The notes under the pieces were generated by a model that saw nothing but the letters and a program-made list of their open reading frames with translations, did no database searches and had not been told where the DNA came from. Shown here in pieces: positions 1 to 7,543 of a DNA stretch of 32,246 nucleotides. Both the position numbers and the translations under genes were made by a program. Source of the stretch: JBDNJM01 sp041687755 (lineage in GTDB: Bacteria > Planctomycetota > UBA1135 > GCA-002686595); the NCBI GenBank assembly GCA_041687755.1, contig JBDNJM010000026.1, forward strand, positions 1-32,246, read 5' to 3'. The stretch's first letter is position 1, and each line of letters opens with the position of its first letter.

Positions 1-142
1 GCGCCAACGGCGTCAGCCGTTGGGCCGCGCCACCCGGAACCTCCCGCTCCGCAGCACCCCCAACGCAAACGACCGCCCGAGGTCGCCCCCACGCGGTCGT
101 GTTGGTCTCGAGCCGGCGCCAACGGCGTCAGCCGTTGGGCCC
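1..142 (-). repeat. Class A 3'-end repeat array, continues past window edge
   Basis: Two copies of a core palindrome lie here, one at 1-27 and one at 116-142, a period of 115 bp. Read in the direction of the upstream minus-strand gene the core is GGCCCAACGGC, loop TGAC, GCCGTTGGCGC: an 8-bp perfect stem with a 4-nt loop. The spacer between the cores holds a second inverted repeat, CGACCGC with GCGGTCG. The same unit recurs after rne (7232-7490). The first copy touches base 1, so the array probably extends leftwards. Function unknown. Confidence 0.85.
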
Positions 143-181
143 AAAAAACACCTGAATGGTGGCCATTCTGGCCCCCATTCA
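143..181 (-). terminator. Rho-independent terminator of the PDZ gene
   Basis: Starting at the stop codon, the minus strand folds as TGAATGG-g-GGCCA-GAA-TGGCC-a-CCATTCA (153-181), followed two bases later by TGTTTTTT (143-150). This is a textbook intrinsic terminator whose stem includes the TGA stop codon. The T-run passes directly into the class A core hairpin. Confidence 0.85.
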
Positions 182-1204
182 GTCGGGCGTCTGATATGTC
201 TCGGTGCGCTCGCGGCCCGCGTTCTCGATCACGACGTTCCACGTGTCGTAGGCGTCGCTGTTGTCCTTGGCGAAGGTGATCGCCTCATTGACCGAGTTCA
301 CCGGGTGGCCGTTGATGCTCTTGATGATGTCGCCCGACTTCAGGCCGTTCTGGGACGCGACGCTGCCGGACGGCACGCTCAGGATCTCGATGCCCTCCCA
401 CTTGCCGTTGCGCGGGTTGCGGTACTGGCGGTGGCGCACCTCGTTGATGTAGTCGAGGTAGTTCTCGCCGAACTCATCCGAATCCGCGGAGCCGATCTGG
501 CGGAAGCCCGGTCGAATCTCGGTGGTGCGCTCGGGCCAGTAGCCGGTGAACTCAGTCGGTGCGTTGGGGAACCCGAGGTCGGGCGGCAACATCACTTCGC
601 CGTCGGGTCCGACAAACACGATGCCGCTCTCGAGGGGCGTCGGCGGCTGAAGCGCCTCGGTCTCGAGCCCCCCCTCAGGCACTTCCTCGCCTTCCTTGAC
701 GGCGAGCTCGAACACGACCTCTTCAGCGGAGATGCTCTCCACGGACCAGTGCTCGTGCGGGCTGCCGAGGGCGTTGCCGGGGCGCAGCTGTCCGTCGGCC
801 GTATCGCGGGCGAGGGCCGCGTTGTCGAAGCGCACGAACGCGAGGCTGCCGGCGGGGTTGCGCGTGTCCACCTGGATGTAGAGCACGGACAGCAGGTCGG
901 CGACGGGCGTGACCTTGACCTCGCTCTGGGCCACCCGTGTCGGCTCCTTCGGCGGCGGCGGCGGCAGCTCGCCCGTCCAGCGCAGCTTGTGGAAGTTCGC
1001 CATCACCTGGGCGTAGTCCGCGAGGTCGTCCACCTCGGGCTCCGGCTCCGGAACGGGGTCCAGCACCGTGGTCTGGGCCTCTTGCGTCACCGTCGTCTGG
1101 AGCAGCTCGGGCTGCTGCTTGTAGTCGTACAGCGACCAGCCGAGGACGCCGAAGACGCCCAGGGAAAGCAGCCAGAGGACGGACTTGATCAGGGTCAGGG
1201 GCAT
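179..1204 (-). CDS. GspC-like PDZ-domain inner-membrane protein (341 aa)
   Basis: The chosen ATG at 1204 gives a short N-terminus, one membrane segment (about residues 4-24, LIKSVLWLLSLGVFGVLGW) and a large periplasmic part. The middle region (GNALGSPHEHW...ISAEEVVFEL) resembles the homology region of GspC-type proteins. The last ~75 residues form a PDZ domain (GIEILSVPSGSVASQNGLKSG, then DIIKSINGHPV). In type II secretion, GspC couples the secretin to the inner-membrane platform. The neighbouring pilT and the pilMNOQ operon ~10 kb away suggest a comparable role in a type IV pilus or hybrid system, which is inference. A longer reading from 1291 adds 29 unconvincing residues. No clear Shine-Dalgarno sequence is seen. 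A plain periplasmic PDZ scaffold is the alternative. Confidence 0.7.
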   Translation of the reverse strand: MPLTLIKSVLWLLSLGVFGVLGWSLYDYKQQPELLQTTVTQEAQTTVLDPVPEPEPEVDDLADYAQVMANFHKLRWTGELPPPPPKEPTRVAQSEVKVTPVADLLSVLYIQVDTRNPAGSLAFVRFDNAALARDTADGQLRPGNALGSPHEHWSVESISAEEVVFELAVKEGEEVPEGGLETEALQPPTPLESGIVFVGPDGEVMLPPDLGFPNAPTEFTGYWPERTTEIRPGFRQIGSADSDEFGENYLDYINEVRHRQYRNPRNGKWEGIEILSVPSGSVASQNGLKSGDIIKSINGHPVNSVNEAITFAKDNSDAYDTWNVVIENAGRERTETYQTPD

Positions 1205-1665
1205 GAGCAGGTAGGGCGCAGGGGTCGCGGATGCGGTCCAGGCGCTCGATCGTACCCCGCGGCGGGGCTCGGACCAGGCCTGTGGATGCATGGACGCCCG
1301 CGGCTAGGGCTTTCTTCCCCGCTGCCCCGGGAGCTCGGCGAACGGCCCCCAGCGGTCGAGCCCCCCGTCCGGGGACCACTGCGGCTGCTCGCAGGCCGTG
1401 GAATCGCCCCCCGGGGCCTATTCTGGGGCATGGCGCCGCTCCTAGAGCGATAGCGCGGTGGCGGCGGTCGGTCCACCTGCCCGGGACCAGCGTGCCCCCG
1501 CCGCTCGGAAGGGCAGGCTCCAGGGTTCTGGGGCCCAGGGCTCCCCGGCGACCCGAGACCCAACCGGGCCTGTCGCCCGGCCGACCCCGCCCCTCAAGTT
1601 CGCCGCAGCGCGACGCCCTTCCTCTGCGACGCCCGGCCCGCGGGAGGCCCGCAGCCCGCCCGCCG
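1205..1665. other. Intergenic region, no supportable gene
   Basis: About 460 bp of C-rich sequence between the PDZ gene and the repeat after pilT. Open frames on both strands are compositional (Arg/Pro/Ala/Gly-rich) and resemble no protein family I know. The promoter of the PDZ gene should lie here, but I see no clear -35/-10 pair. Confidence 0.5.
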
Positions 1666-1794
1666 TCAGGGACCGTGACCGGATCCCGCGAGGGGCACCC
1701 GCGAGCAGGCTCGTGCGCCAGCGCCGTCAGGCGCTCGGCCCAAGGGAACCTGAGGGGCGCTTCGTTTCGGCAGCGCCTTGTTTCATAGCCCTCA
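1666..1794 (-). repeat. Class B 3'-end repeat after pilT (129 bp)
   Basis: The unit starts at the TGA of pilT and runs for 129 bp. It aligns along its whole length with the units after ptsN (17865-17992 is the closest). Shared blocks in gene sense include TGA followed by GCT.TGAAA, GGCGCTGCC..A.CGAAG, CCTCAGGTTCC.TTGG and CTGACGGCGCTGGCGC. Its core pairs GAGCGCC with GGCGCT, differing from the class A stem by changes that keep pairing. Confidence 0.85.
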
Positions 1795-3306
1795 GCTCGA
1801 CAGGCGCAGCGAGCCGCCATCGCCGCCGCCCTCGTTCGCGTTCGCTCCGTTGCCGCCGCCGCGGTAACCGCGCATCGCCAGCCGCAGCTCGTCCGGTCGA
1901 TCGCTCGCCGCCACCGCGGTCTCCATGTCGATCAGCCCCGCGGCCATCAGCTTACGCAGGGACTGGTTGAAGCTGATCATGCCCGACTCCAGCCCAGAGT
2001 CCATCGACACGGACAACTCGCTCGTGCGCCCTTCGACGACCAGCTCGCGCATGTGCGGCGTCGAGACCATCAACTCGACCGCCGGCACTAGGCCCTGGTC
2101 GTCGCGCCGCGGAACAAGGCGCTGGGACAGCACCGCGACCAGGTTGTCCGCCAGGCGCTGACGCACTTGGCTGTGCTGCTCGGGCGGGAAGAAGCTCACG
2201 ATCCGGTCCACGGTTTGGGCCGCGTTCACCGTGTGGCACGTGCTCATCACCAAGTGACCGGTCTCCGTCGCGTCCAGGGCGGCGCGAACCGTCTCCGCGT
2301 CGCGCATTTCGCCGATCAGGATCACGTCCGGGCTCTGGCGCAGGGAGTGCTTCAGCCCTCCGGCGAAGGTCGGCACGTCCGTACCAATCTCGCGCTGGCT
2401 GATCACGCAGCGATCCTCGGTGAAGATCATCTCGATCGGATCCTCGAGCGTGATCACGTGACGCTCGGTCACGCGGTTCATGTGCTCGATCATGCCTCCG
2501 AGCGTCGTCGACTTGCCCGAGCCAGCGATGCCTGTCACGAGGATGATGCCGCGCTTGCGCATCGCCAGGGACTGCAGGTCCCGAGTGGGCAGGGACAGAT
2601 CCTCCAGCTGGGGCGGCGAGTCGGAGATGCGCCGCAGCACGATCGCGGGCTCGCCCATCTGCTTGTACGCATTGAGGCGAAAGCGCCCGAGCCCGTCGAG
2701 TTGAACGGCGCTGTCCACCGAGCCCTCATCCCGCCAGGAGGACATGCGGTCCTTGCCGCAGATGCCCTCGAGCACTTCGAGCAGGGCCCCGGCGTGGGGC
2801 ACGGTGCCCGGCAGGAACGAGATCCGGCCGTGGATCCGACAGGACGGCCGACCGCCGGCCCGCAAGATGAGGTCCGAAGCCTCCGACTTGATCATCGCGT
2901 CGAGCCAGGATTCGAGCTGGTGACGCGGGCTGAACGCCTGGGCCCGGAAAGCCGTGTCCTGCAAATGGTGCGGATCTGCCAGCTCGCCCAGGGTCGGCAG
3001 CGCGGCCTGGGGGGCCTCCAGGCCGTCGAGCGCACCGAGCTCCGTGCCGTCCAGGTTCAGGCCAGGCGCTGTGTCCGCCGGCAGCTCCTGGAAGCGCGTT
3101 TCGTCCGCGTACTGCTGGGCGAGCCCGAGCTGCTGCTCCAGCTCCGGCTGCATGAGCGGGTCCAGCGAGGGGTGGTCCGCGTCGGCCGCCGACTCCAGGC
3201 CCAGGGGCTGGGACCGGCCGGGCTGCTCCGTGGAGTAGCTCCCTTGACCATGCACTTGCGGGTCCAGGCCCCCGTCAGGGCCTCGGTATTGATCTTCGGA
3301 TTGCAT
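1792..3306 (-). CDS. pilT: PilT/PilU-family twitching-motility retraction ATPase (504 aa)
   Basis: A cytoplasmic hexameric ATPase of the type that depolymerises type IV pili. The core starts near residue 128. Walker A is GIAGSGKST at 259-267. The Asp box is HVITLEDPIEMIF (283-295). Walker B is PDVILIGEMRDAET (326-339). The His box is GHLVMSTCHT (350-359), followed by the arginine-rich QRLADNLVAVLSQRLVPR. The first ~125 residues are a Gln/Gly/acidic extension that usual ~350-residue PilT proteins lack, and the C-terminus is a glycine-rich tail. It fits PilT or PilU; I cannot separate the two by eye. It stands alone, away from the pilM operon, and is followed immediately by a class B repeat. 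Confidence 0.93.
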   Translation of the reverse strand: MQSEDQYRGPDGGLDPQVHGQGSYSTEQPGRSQPLGLESAADADHPSLDPLMQPELEQQLGLAQQYADETRFQELPADTAPGLNLDGTELGALDGLEAPQAALPTLGELADPHHLQDTAFRAQAFSPRHQLESWLDAMIKSEASDLILRAGGRPSCRIHGRISFLPGTVPHAGALLEVLEGICGKDRMSSWRDEGSVDSAVQLDGLGRFRLNAYKQMGEPAIVLRRISDSPPQLEDLSLPTRDLQSLAMRKRGIILVTGIAGSGKSTTLGGMIEHMNRVTERHVITLEDPIEMIFTEDRCVISQREIGTDVPTFAGGLKHSLRQSPDVILIGEMRDAETVRAALDATETGHLVMSTCHTVNAAQTVDRIVSFFPPEQHSQVRQRLADNLVAVLSQRLVPRRDDQGLVPAVELMVSTPHMRELVVEGRTSELSVSMDSGLESGMISFNQSLRKLMAAGLIDMETAVAASDRPDELRLAMRGYRGGGNGANANEGGGDGGSLRLSS

Positions 3307-3960
3307 AGTTCTGTCGCGGGGAGGGGTCTTGGATTCGCGATCTCGATAAATGGCCGGCCTTCGAGGTCTTGATCGGGAACCCCCGAAGGCGTTCTTGAGC
3401 CCGACCGGTCATCCCGCCTCCTCCCCACCGCACCCCGCCGGGACGCCGCCCCGGGGGGCTGCTCTAGCTCCCCCCTCCTGGGCCCCGCGATACGCATTTC
3501 CCTCCGCTCTAGGGACTCCGCCCGGGCCCGCAAGCAGGGCGCGAGCTCCGCTCGGACCCTGATTCCACACCTCGTTCCCGTACCTCGAGCCCGGAGCGCG
3601 GGGTGCCCGCGGCCGCGCGTCCGTCCCTCGACGCCAAACCTCACGCGCCGTGTGAACGGCACACGCGCGGAGCCTACGACCGCCACCTGCGCTCCCGCCG
3701 CTGGGCCCCAAGTCACCCGAGCAGCCCAGCCCTCGGGCAGCGCGAACTCCTCATGAACTGACCTGCCCCCGTGTTGTTCCGGGCCCGCCCAGCGGCCCCA
3801 AAGCTCGACTTGGCATAGGGTTCTGAGCGGGCGACGGTCGGCCGCCCGACGCGGGCGGCCGGCCCTCCACAACGAAGTCTCTCCTGCGCTCGGACTTGCA
3901 GGTCGGTCCGCGGGGGCCAAAACAACACGGAGGCAGGCCAGGTCCAACTCCTCACGATGA
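3307..3960. other. Intergenic region between obgE repeat and pilT
   Basis: No gene is supportable. It holds the pilT upstream region (an AT-rich TTTATC near 3350 could be a -10, unproven), a degenerate CAGCGG/GGGCCC core-like trace near 3695-3715, and the imperfect inverted repeat listed separately. The remaining open frames are GC-composition artefacts. Confidence 0.5.
3761..3943. repeat. Imperfect inverted repeat, ~30-bp arms
   Basis: The arm at 3761-3790 and the reverse complement of 3912-3943 share CCTGCC-C/T-CCGTGTTGTT and then GG-CCC. A near-identical 12-mer AACTCCTCAYGA also occurs as a direct repeat at 3745 and 3946. It may be a decayed mobile or repeat element; no gene lies between the arms. 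Confidence 0.55.
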
Positions 3961-4096
3961 GGGCATCGTTGCGCCCGGCGCAACGCGGTCACGCGTCGTC
4001 CCCCCCCCCAGCGCCGCCAGCCGCTGGGCCCGAAGGCGACGGAGAGGCGCTTCCCTGGGGGGCCGGCCATTGCTTGACGGCCTCTCCGCAGTCTCA
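3961..4096 (-). repeat. Class B 3'-end repeat after obgE (136 bp)
   Basis: Beginning at the obgE TGA, the unit aligns with the ptsN unit at 17993-18121. Shared blocks in gene sense are GAAG.GCCTCTCCGT, GGGCCCAGCGGCTGGC / GGCGCTGG, then GTGACCG and a distal hairpin TTGCGCC-g-GGCGCAA (ptsN copy: TTGCGCC-a-GGCGCAA). The core stem CCAGCGGC/GGCGCTGG differs from the class A CCAACGGC/GCCGTTGG by a paired A-T to G-C change. Confidence 0.82.
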
Positions 4097-5113
4097 GGCC
4101 TCTTCGCCTGAGGCCTCCGCCTCGGCCGAGGCGGTAACCGTCCGCTTGGCCTCGCGCAGCAGATCGAGCAGACCGTCGCCCGTGTGCGAAGAGATCACGT
4201 GCAGGGGGCCCTCGACCCGCTCGCGCAGGAGTTCGGCTGCCGCTCGCGCCTCGTCGCTCTCGACCTTCGTCGCAACGATTAGCCGCGGCCGCCGGCTCAG
4301 TTCCTCGCTGTAGCGCACGAGCTCCTCGGAGATGACGCGCAGCTCCTCCGCGGCCCGATCCACCTCTCCGTCGGCGAGGTCGACCAGCTGCAGCAGCACG
4401 CGACAGCGCTCGACGTGCTTCAGGAACCGGTGCCCGAGACCGTGCCCCTCCGCCGCACCTTCGATCAGGCCCGGCAGGTCCGCGATCACGAGCGTGTCGT
4501 GATCGCCAACGGTCGCGATGCCAACGTGCGGATCGAGCGTCGTGAAGGGGTAGTCCGCCACCTTGGGCCGCGCGCGGCTGACGCGTGAAAGGAACGTGGA
4601 CTTGCCGGCGTTCGGCAGCCCGACCAGCCCGACCTCGGCCACGAGCTTGAGCTCGAGCCGCACTTGGCGCTTCTCGCCGTCCTTGCCCTTCTCGGCCTTG
4701 CGCGGCGCCTGCACGATCGACGTCGCGAAGCTCGCGTTGCCTCGACCGCCGCGGCCGGCCTTCGCCAGGATCAGCTCCTGCCCAGCCTCCGCCAGGTCGG
4801 CCATCAGGTTGTCCCGCGCCGCGTCGAACACCTGGGTCCCCAGCGGAACCTCAATGGTCAGGTCGTCCCCGCGGCTGCCGCTCCGGTTCCGGGGCCCACC
4901 CGGTTCGCCGTTGCTCGCGCGGTAGTACGGCTTACGACCGACCTGTATCAACGAGTTGACCTCGTCCGTCGCCAGCAGGATCACGTGGCCGCCATGGCCC
5001 CCGTCACCGCCGTTGGGACCTCCCTTGGGCGCGTACTTCTCGCGGGCAAAAGACACCAGCCCGTCCCCGCCGCGACCGGCGGTGACCTCGATCTCACACT
5101 CGTCGCGGAACAT
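4094..5113 (-). CDS. obgE: GTPase ObgE/CgtA (339 aa)
   Basis: Ribosome-associated GTPase involved in 50S assembly. The glycine-rich Obg fold is at 1-158 (FREKYAPKGGPNGGDGG, GRGGRGNASFAT), followed by the G domain. G1 is GLPNAGKST (165-173), switch II is DLPGLIEGAAEGHGLG (212-227), and G5 is probably ISSHTGDG. The G4 motif, normally NKxD, reads TKVE (282-285), which is unusual. There is no C-terminal OCT domain, and the length is typical for the short form. It lies downstream of rplU-rpmA, the usual neighbourhood. No Shine-Dalgarno sequence is evident before the ATG. A terminator-like hairpin separates it from rpmA. Confidence 0.96.
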   Translation of the reverse strand: MFRDECEIEVTAGRGGDGLVSFAREKYAPKGGPNGGDGGHGGHVILLATDEVNSLIQVGRKPYYRASNGEPGGPRNRSGSRGDDLTIEVPLGTQVFDAARDNLMADLAEAGQELILAKAGRGGRGNASFATSIVQAPRKAEKGKDGEKRQVRLELKLVAEVGLVGLPNAGKSTFLSRVSRARPKVADYPFTTLDPHVGIATVGDHDTLVIADLPGLIEGAAEGHGLGHRFLKHVERCRVLLQLVDLADGEVDRAAEELRVISEELVRYSEELSRRPRLIVATKVESDEARAAAELLRERVEGPLHVISSHTGDGLLDLLREAKRTVTASAEAEASGEEA

Positions 5114-5172
5114 GGTGGCTGTGGGGTGCCTCTAGGGGGAGGTCGGCTGAGTCAGAACAGGTGGAAAAGCGA

Positions 5173-5209
5173 AGAACGCCCCCACCGCCTGGGCAGTGGA
5201 AGGCGTTCT
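5173..5209 (-). terminator. Terminator-like hairpin between rpmA and obgE
   Basis: AGAACGCC (5173-5180) pairs with GGCGTTCT (5202-5209), with an inner CCAC/GTGG stem. On the minus strand it is followed by TCGCTTTTCC. It lies ~45 bp after the rpmA stop and ~60 bp before the obgE start, so it may attenuate rather than end transcription. Confidence 0.6.
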
Positions 5210-5253
5210 CGAGTCGTGTTCGGCCCACCGGGCTGCCGAACCGAGAGGGTTGC

Positions 5254-5502
5254 TCAGGCGTTGACGGGGTCGATGTGCACCCGGCGACCTTCCTGGAACC
5301 TGACGGTTCCCGGAGAGAGCGCGAACAAGGTGTAGTCTTTGCCGAGCCCGACATTCTTGCCCGGCTTGTAGCGCGTGCCGCACTGCCGGACGATGATCGT
5401 GCCAGCGGTGACCGCTTCGCCACCGAAGCGCTTCACGCCGCGAAACTGGGGGTTGGAGTCGCGACCGTTGCGGGTCGAGCCTTGACCTTTCTTATGTGCC
5501 AT
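5254..5502 (-). CDS. rpmA: 50S ribosomal protein L27 (82 aa)
   Basis: Full-length L27 that starts directly with MAHKKGQGSTRNGRDSNPQF, with no cleavable N-terminal extension of the Firmicute type. The conserved core is FGGEAVTAGTIIVRQCGTRY, then KPGKNVGLGKDYTLFAL. It stabilises tRNA at the peptidyl-transferase centre. It follows rplU by 51 bp, probably in one operon. No Shine-Dalgarno sequence is visible. Confidence 0.97.
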   Translation of the reverse strand: MAHKKGQGSTRNGRDSNPQFRGVKRFGGEAVTAGTIIVRQCGTRYKPGKNVGLGKDYTLFALSPGTVRFQEGRRVHIDPVNA

Positions 5503-5553
5503 GAATTGAAGGGGCTAGGAGGGGAGCGCCGCAGGCGCGAGCTCCCGGTGAGC

Positions 5554-5868
5554 TCAGGCGTCGATGCCCGTGATTTCGATGCGGGTGTAGCGCTGGCGGT
5601 GACCGTTCTTGACGCGCACGTTCTTGCGGCGCTTGAAGCGGAACACCACGAGCTTCTCGCCCTTCTCTTCGCCGAGGACCTTCGCGCGCACCTTGGCGCC
5701 GTCCACGGTGGGCGCGCCAAGCTTCGCATCGCCTTCGCCGCCGATCATTAGGACGCGGTCGAAGACCATCTCGGAGCCGGGTTCGGCCGAATCGGCCAGG
5801 TCGATGGAGAGGACGTCCCCAACGCGGACGGTGGCCTGACGGCCTCGATCTGAAATGACGGCGTACAC
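5554..5868 (-). CDS. rplU: 50S ribosomal protein L21 (104 aa)
   Basis: The L21 family begins with MYAVI; here YAVISDRGRQATVRVGDVL is preceded by a GTG at 5866-5868, so that is the start. The family signature near the C-terminus, KRRKNVRVKNGHRQRYTRIEI, is intact. L21 binds 23S rRNA and contacts L20. The reading frame stays open for 45 codons upstream (to 6003), but that part is unlike L21. It heads the rplU-rpmA(-obgE) operon. Confidence 0.96.
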   Translation of the reverse strand: MYAVISDRGRQATVRVGDVLSIDLADSAEPGSEMVFDRVLMIGGEGDAKLGAPTVDGAKVRAKVLGEEKGEKLVVFRFKRRKNVRVKNGHRQRYTRIEITGIDA

Positions 5869-6177
5869 GGGAGTGGGGTGGAACAGGGGTTCGAGCCTCC
5901 GGGGCGCCGCTCGGCGGGCCGGGAGCCAGGTGGTTCTAGGGCGGAGCAGAATAGCGAGGCACCCCCACGGTTGGAAGGGCCTAGTCCGCTCTACCGGGGG
6001 CACCCGACCTCGGGGCGGCCAAGAGCCAGCTTAAGGCGCCCGAGACCGGGCCCCGCGCAGCTTGGCTGGATAGCCGCCCGGAGCCGGACGAACATGTCGA
6101 TCGCCCTGGCAGCTCCCAGGGCAGCCCTCCCACGACGCCCTCGGCCAGGGCGCTGGGCGGAACCACTGCCCTAGCTC
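5869..6177. other. rplU upstream region
   Basis: About 310 bp without a supportable gene. The rplU promoter and leader should lie here. A weak TATTCT near 5950 on the minus strand could be a -10 element, but no good -35 accompanies it. I see no recognisable L21 leader structure. Confidence 0.4.
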
Positions 6178-7051
6178 CTAGAGCTCTTCCAGCCGATCTC
6201 TCAGGTGCCCCATCTGCTTCACGATCCAGGGCTGTTCGGACCCGCCATGCTGGTTCAAGGCCCCCTGGATGGCCGCATTCTCCCCAGGCCGGTCCCCCTC
6301 GCGTCGAAAGGTCCCTGCCCAGTCGCCCGCCGCCATGACCAGCTCCGCCTCGCTCAACGCCGGATTACGCATCAAGGCCTCGGACTCCGCCCGAGCTGCC
6401 CCGACCTGCCCAGCGGACTGGCAGAGGCCCCCGCGATACTCGGCCTCCTGGGGTGATCCCAGGCCGACGCGCGGTCCGAACTCCGCGAGCAAGGCCAGAT
6501 CCTCGTCCAACGAACCGACGGCCGGACTTGTGGTGAAAAAAGTACGCGAGGAACCCCTTCGCGTCAGGGTGTTCGGGATAGCGCTCGAAAAAGGCGCGCT
6601 GGTAACCCCGGAGCTCCTCGGCTCGGGGGTGACTATTGGGGCTTACGGCGTTCTCTCGAAACTCGCGGGTCAGCCACTCCGCGGCCTGATCCGGCTGCTC
6701 CAGATCGAAGCCCTGCTCCTCCGGCGGCGCCCCGGCCTGGAGTTCAAGTGCCGCGACGCGCCGTTCCAGCGTGTCGACCCGCCTTGTCAACCGCAGGACC
6801 TCGGGGAGCTCCGCAGCATCCGTGCGAGCCGCGATGACCGGAGCCACAGCCAGCTCCGTGAGGCCCGAGCGCTGGACCAAAACCTGCTCCGGCTCCGTCA
6901 GGGAACGTGCTGAGCCCGGGGGAGCCGCCGCGGACTCCGCGACACCGGGCTCGGAACTCGTGTCCGGGCGCTGGCTCCAACCAATGCCCGGCGCCGCGAC
7001 CGAAAAAAGGAACGCCAGCGATGCCAGCAGCGCAACCCAGTGAGCTTTCAT
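6178..7051 (-). pseudogene. Secreted coiled-coil protein split by a one-base frameshift
   Basis: From the ATG at 7051 a signal peptide is read (MKAHWVALLASLAFLFSVAA, ~25 residues), then a low-complexity stretch and a coiled coil (about residues 82-106, VLRLTRRVDTLERRVAALEL). At residue ~171 the frame runs through TAC TTT TTT CAC and becomes nonsense-like. Reading one T fewer at the six-base run (6536-6541, A on the plus strand) gives AYFFTTSPAVGSLDEDLALL and continues in frame to the TAG at 6178, a 290-residue product. The two parts match in composition (Glu/Leu/Ala-rich, helical). The cause could be mutation, sequencing error at the homopolymer, or slippage. The family is not recognised; the product is probably periplasmic. 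Confidence 0.65.
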
Positions 7052-7231
7052 GGCGATCGATGCCGGCCAAAGGAACCGCCAGCGACCAGAACCGAGCAGG
7101 CCGCCGTGCCCGAGCCTCGACGCCTCCCCGTCCCCGGTCTTCCCCGCCTCCCCGCAGAGCGCGCCACCCCCGAGCCCCGGGTCCAGACCAGGGCCGCGCG
7201 CCACGCCGCAGAGAAGTAGGCAAGAGGTCTG

Positions 7232-7490
7232 CCCGTTGGGGCCCGTCGCGCAAGCCCCCGCCGCTCCGCAACCCCCCCCCCGAACGACAACGACCGCCCG
7301 GAGTCTCCCCCACGCAGCGGTCTCCGCCTAAAGCCGGCACCAACGACGTCCAGCCGCTCGCGCCCCCGTCGCGCAAGCCCCCGCCGCTCCGCAACCCCCC
7401 CCCGAACGACAACGACCGCCCGGAGTCTCCCCCAAGCGGCCGTGTCTGTCTCAAGCCGGCACCAACGGCGTCAGCCGTTGGGCCCAAAAA
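7232..7490 (-). repeat. Class A 3'-end repeat array after rne (123-bp period)
   Basis: Two long tandem units begin at 7242 and 7365 (plus-strand CCCGTCGCGCAAGCCCCCGC in both), a period of 123 bp and near-identical over most of their length. The copy next to rne has a perfect core stem (7458-7485); the distal core (7341-7360) is decayed. A second inverted repeat is kept in both: GGCCGC or GACCGC paired with GCGGTC. The unit matches the one after the PDZ gene (1-142). It fills the space between rne and the frameshifted gene. Confidence 0.88.
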
Positions 7491-7543
7491 CAATGAAACG
7501 CCGAGACCCTGCCCCAATGGCGAAGCCATCCGGGCAGGGTCTC
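7486..7543 (-). terminator. Rho-independent terminator of rne
   Basis: The stem GAGACCCTGCCC / GGGCAGGGTCTC (7503-7514 with 7532-7543) has an inner ATGGC-GAA-GCCAT. The stem overlaps the TGA stop codon (7542-7544). Downstream on the minus strand come GTTTCATTG and then TTTTTGG (7486-7490), which leads straight into the class A core. Confidence 0.85.

Noticed and set aside
5869..6003. N-terminal extension of L21 from the upstream open frame
   Set aside because: L21 begins at YAVI in the family; the upstream 45 codons are Pro/Arg-rich and unconserved.
6536..6541. Programmed ribosomal frameshift
   Set aside because: The needed shift skips one base (+1); I see no stimulatory stop codon or rare codon at the run, and T6 is short for transcriptional slippage. 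Mutation or sequencing error is more likely.
7232..7490. CRISPR array
   Set aside because: Units are 115-123 bp and nearly identical throughout, with no short repeat/unique spacer alternation and no cas genes.
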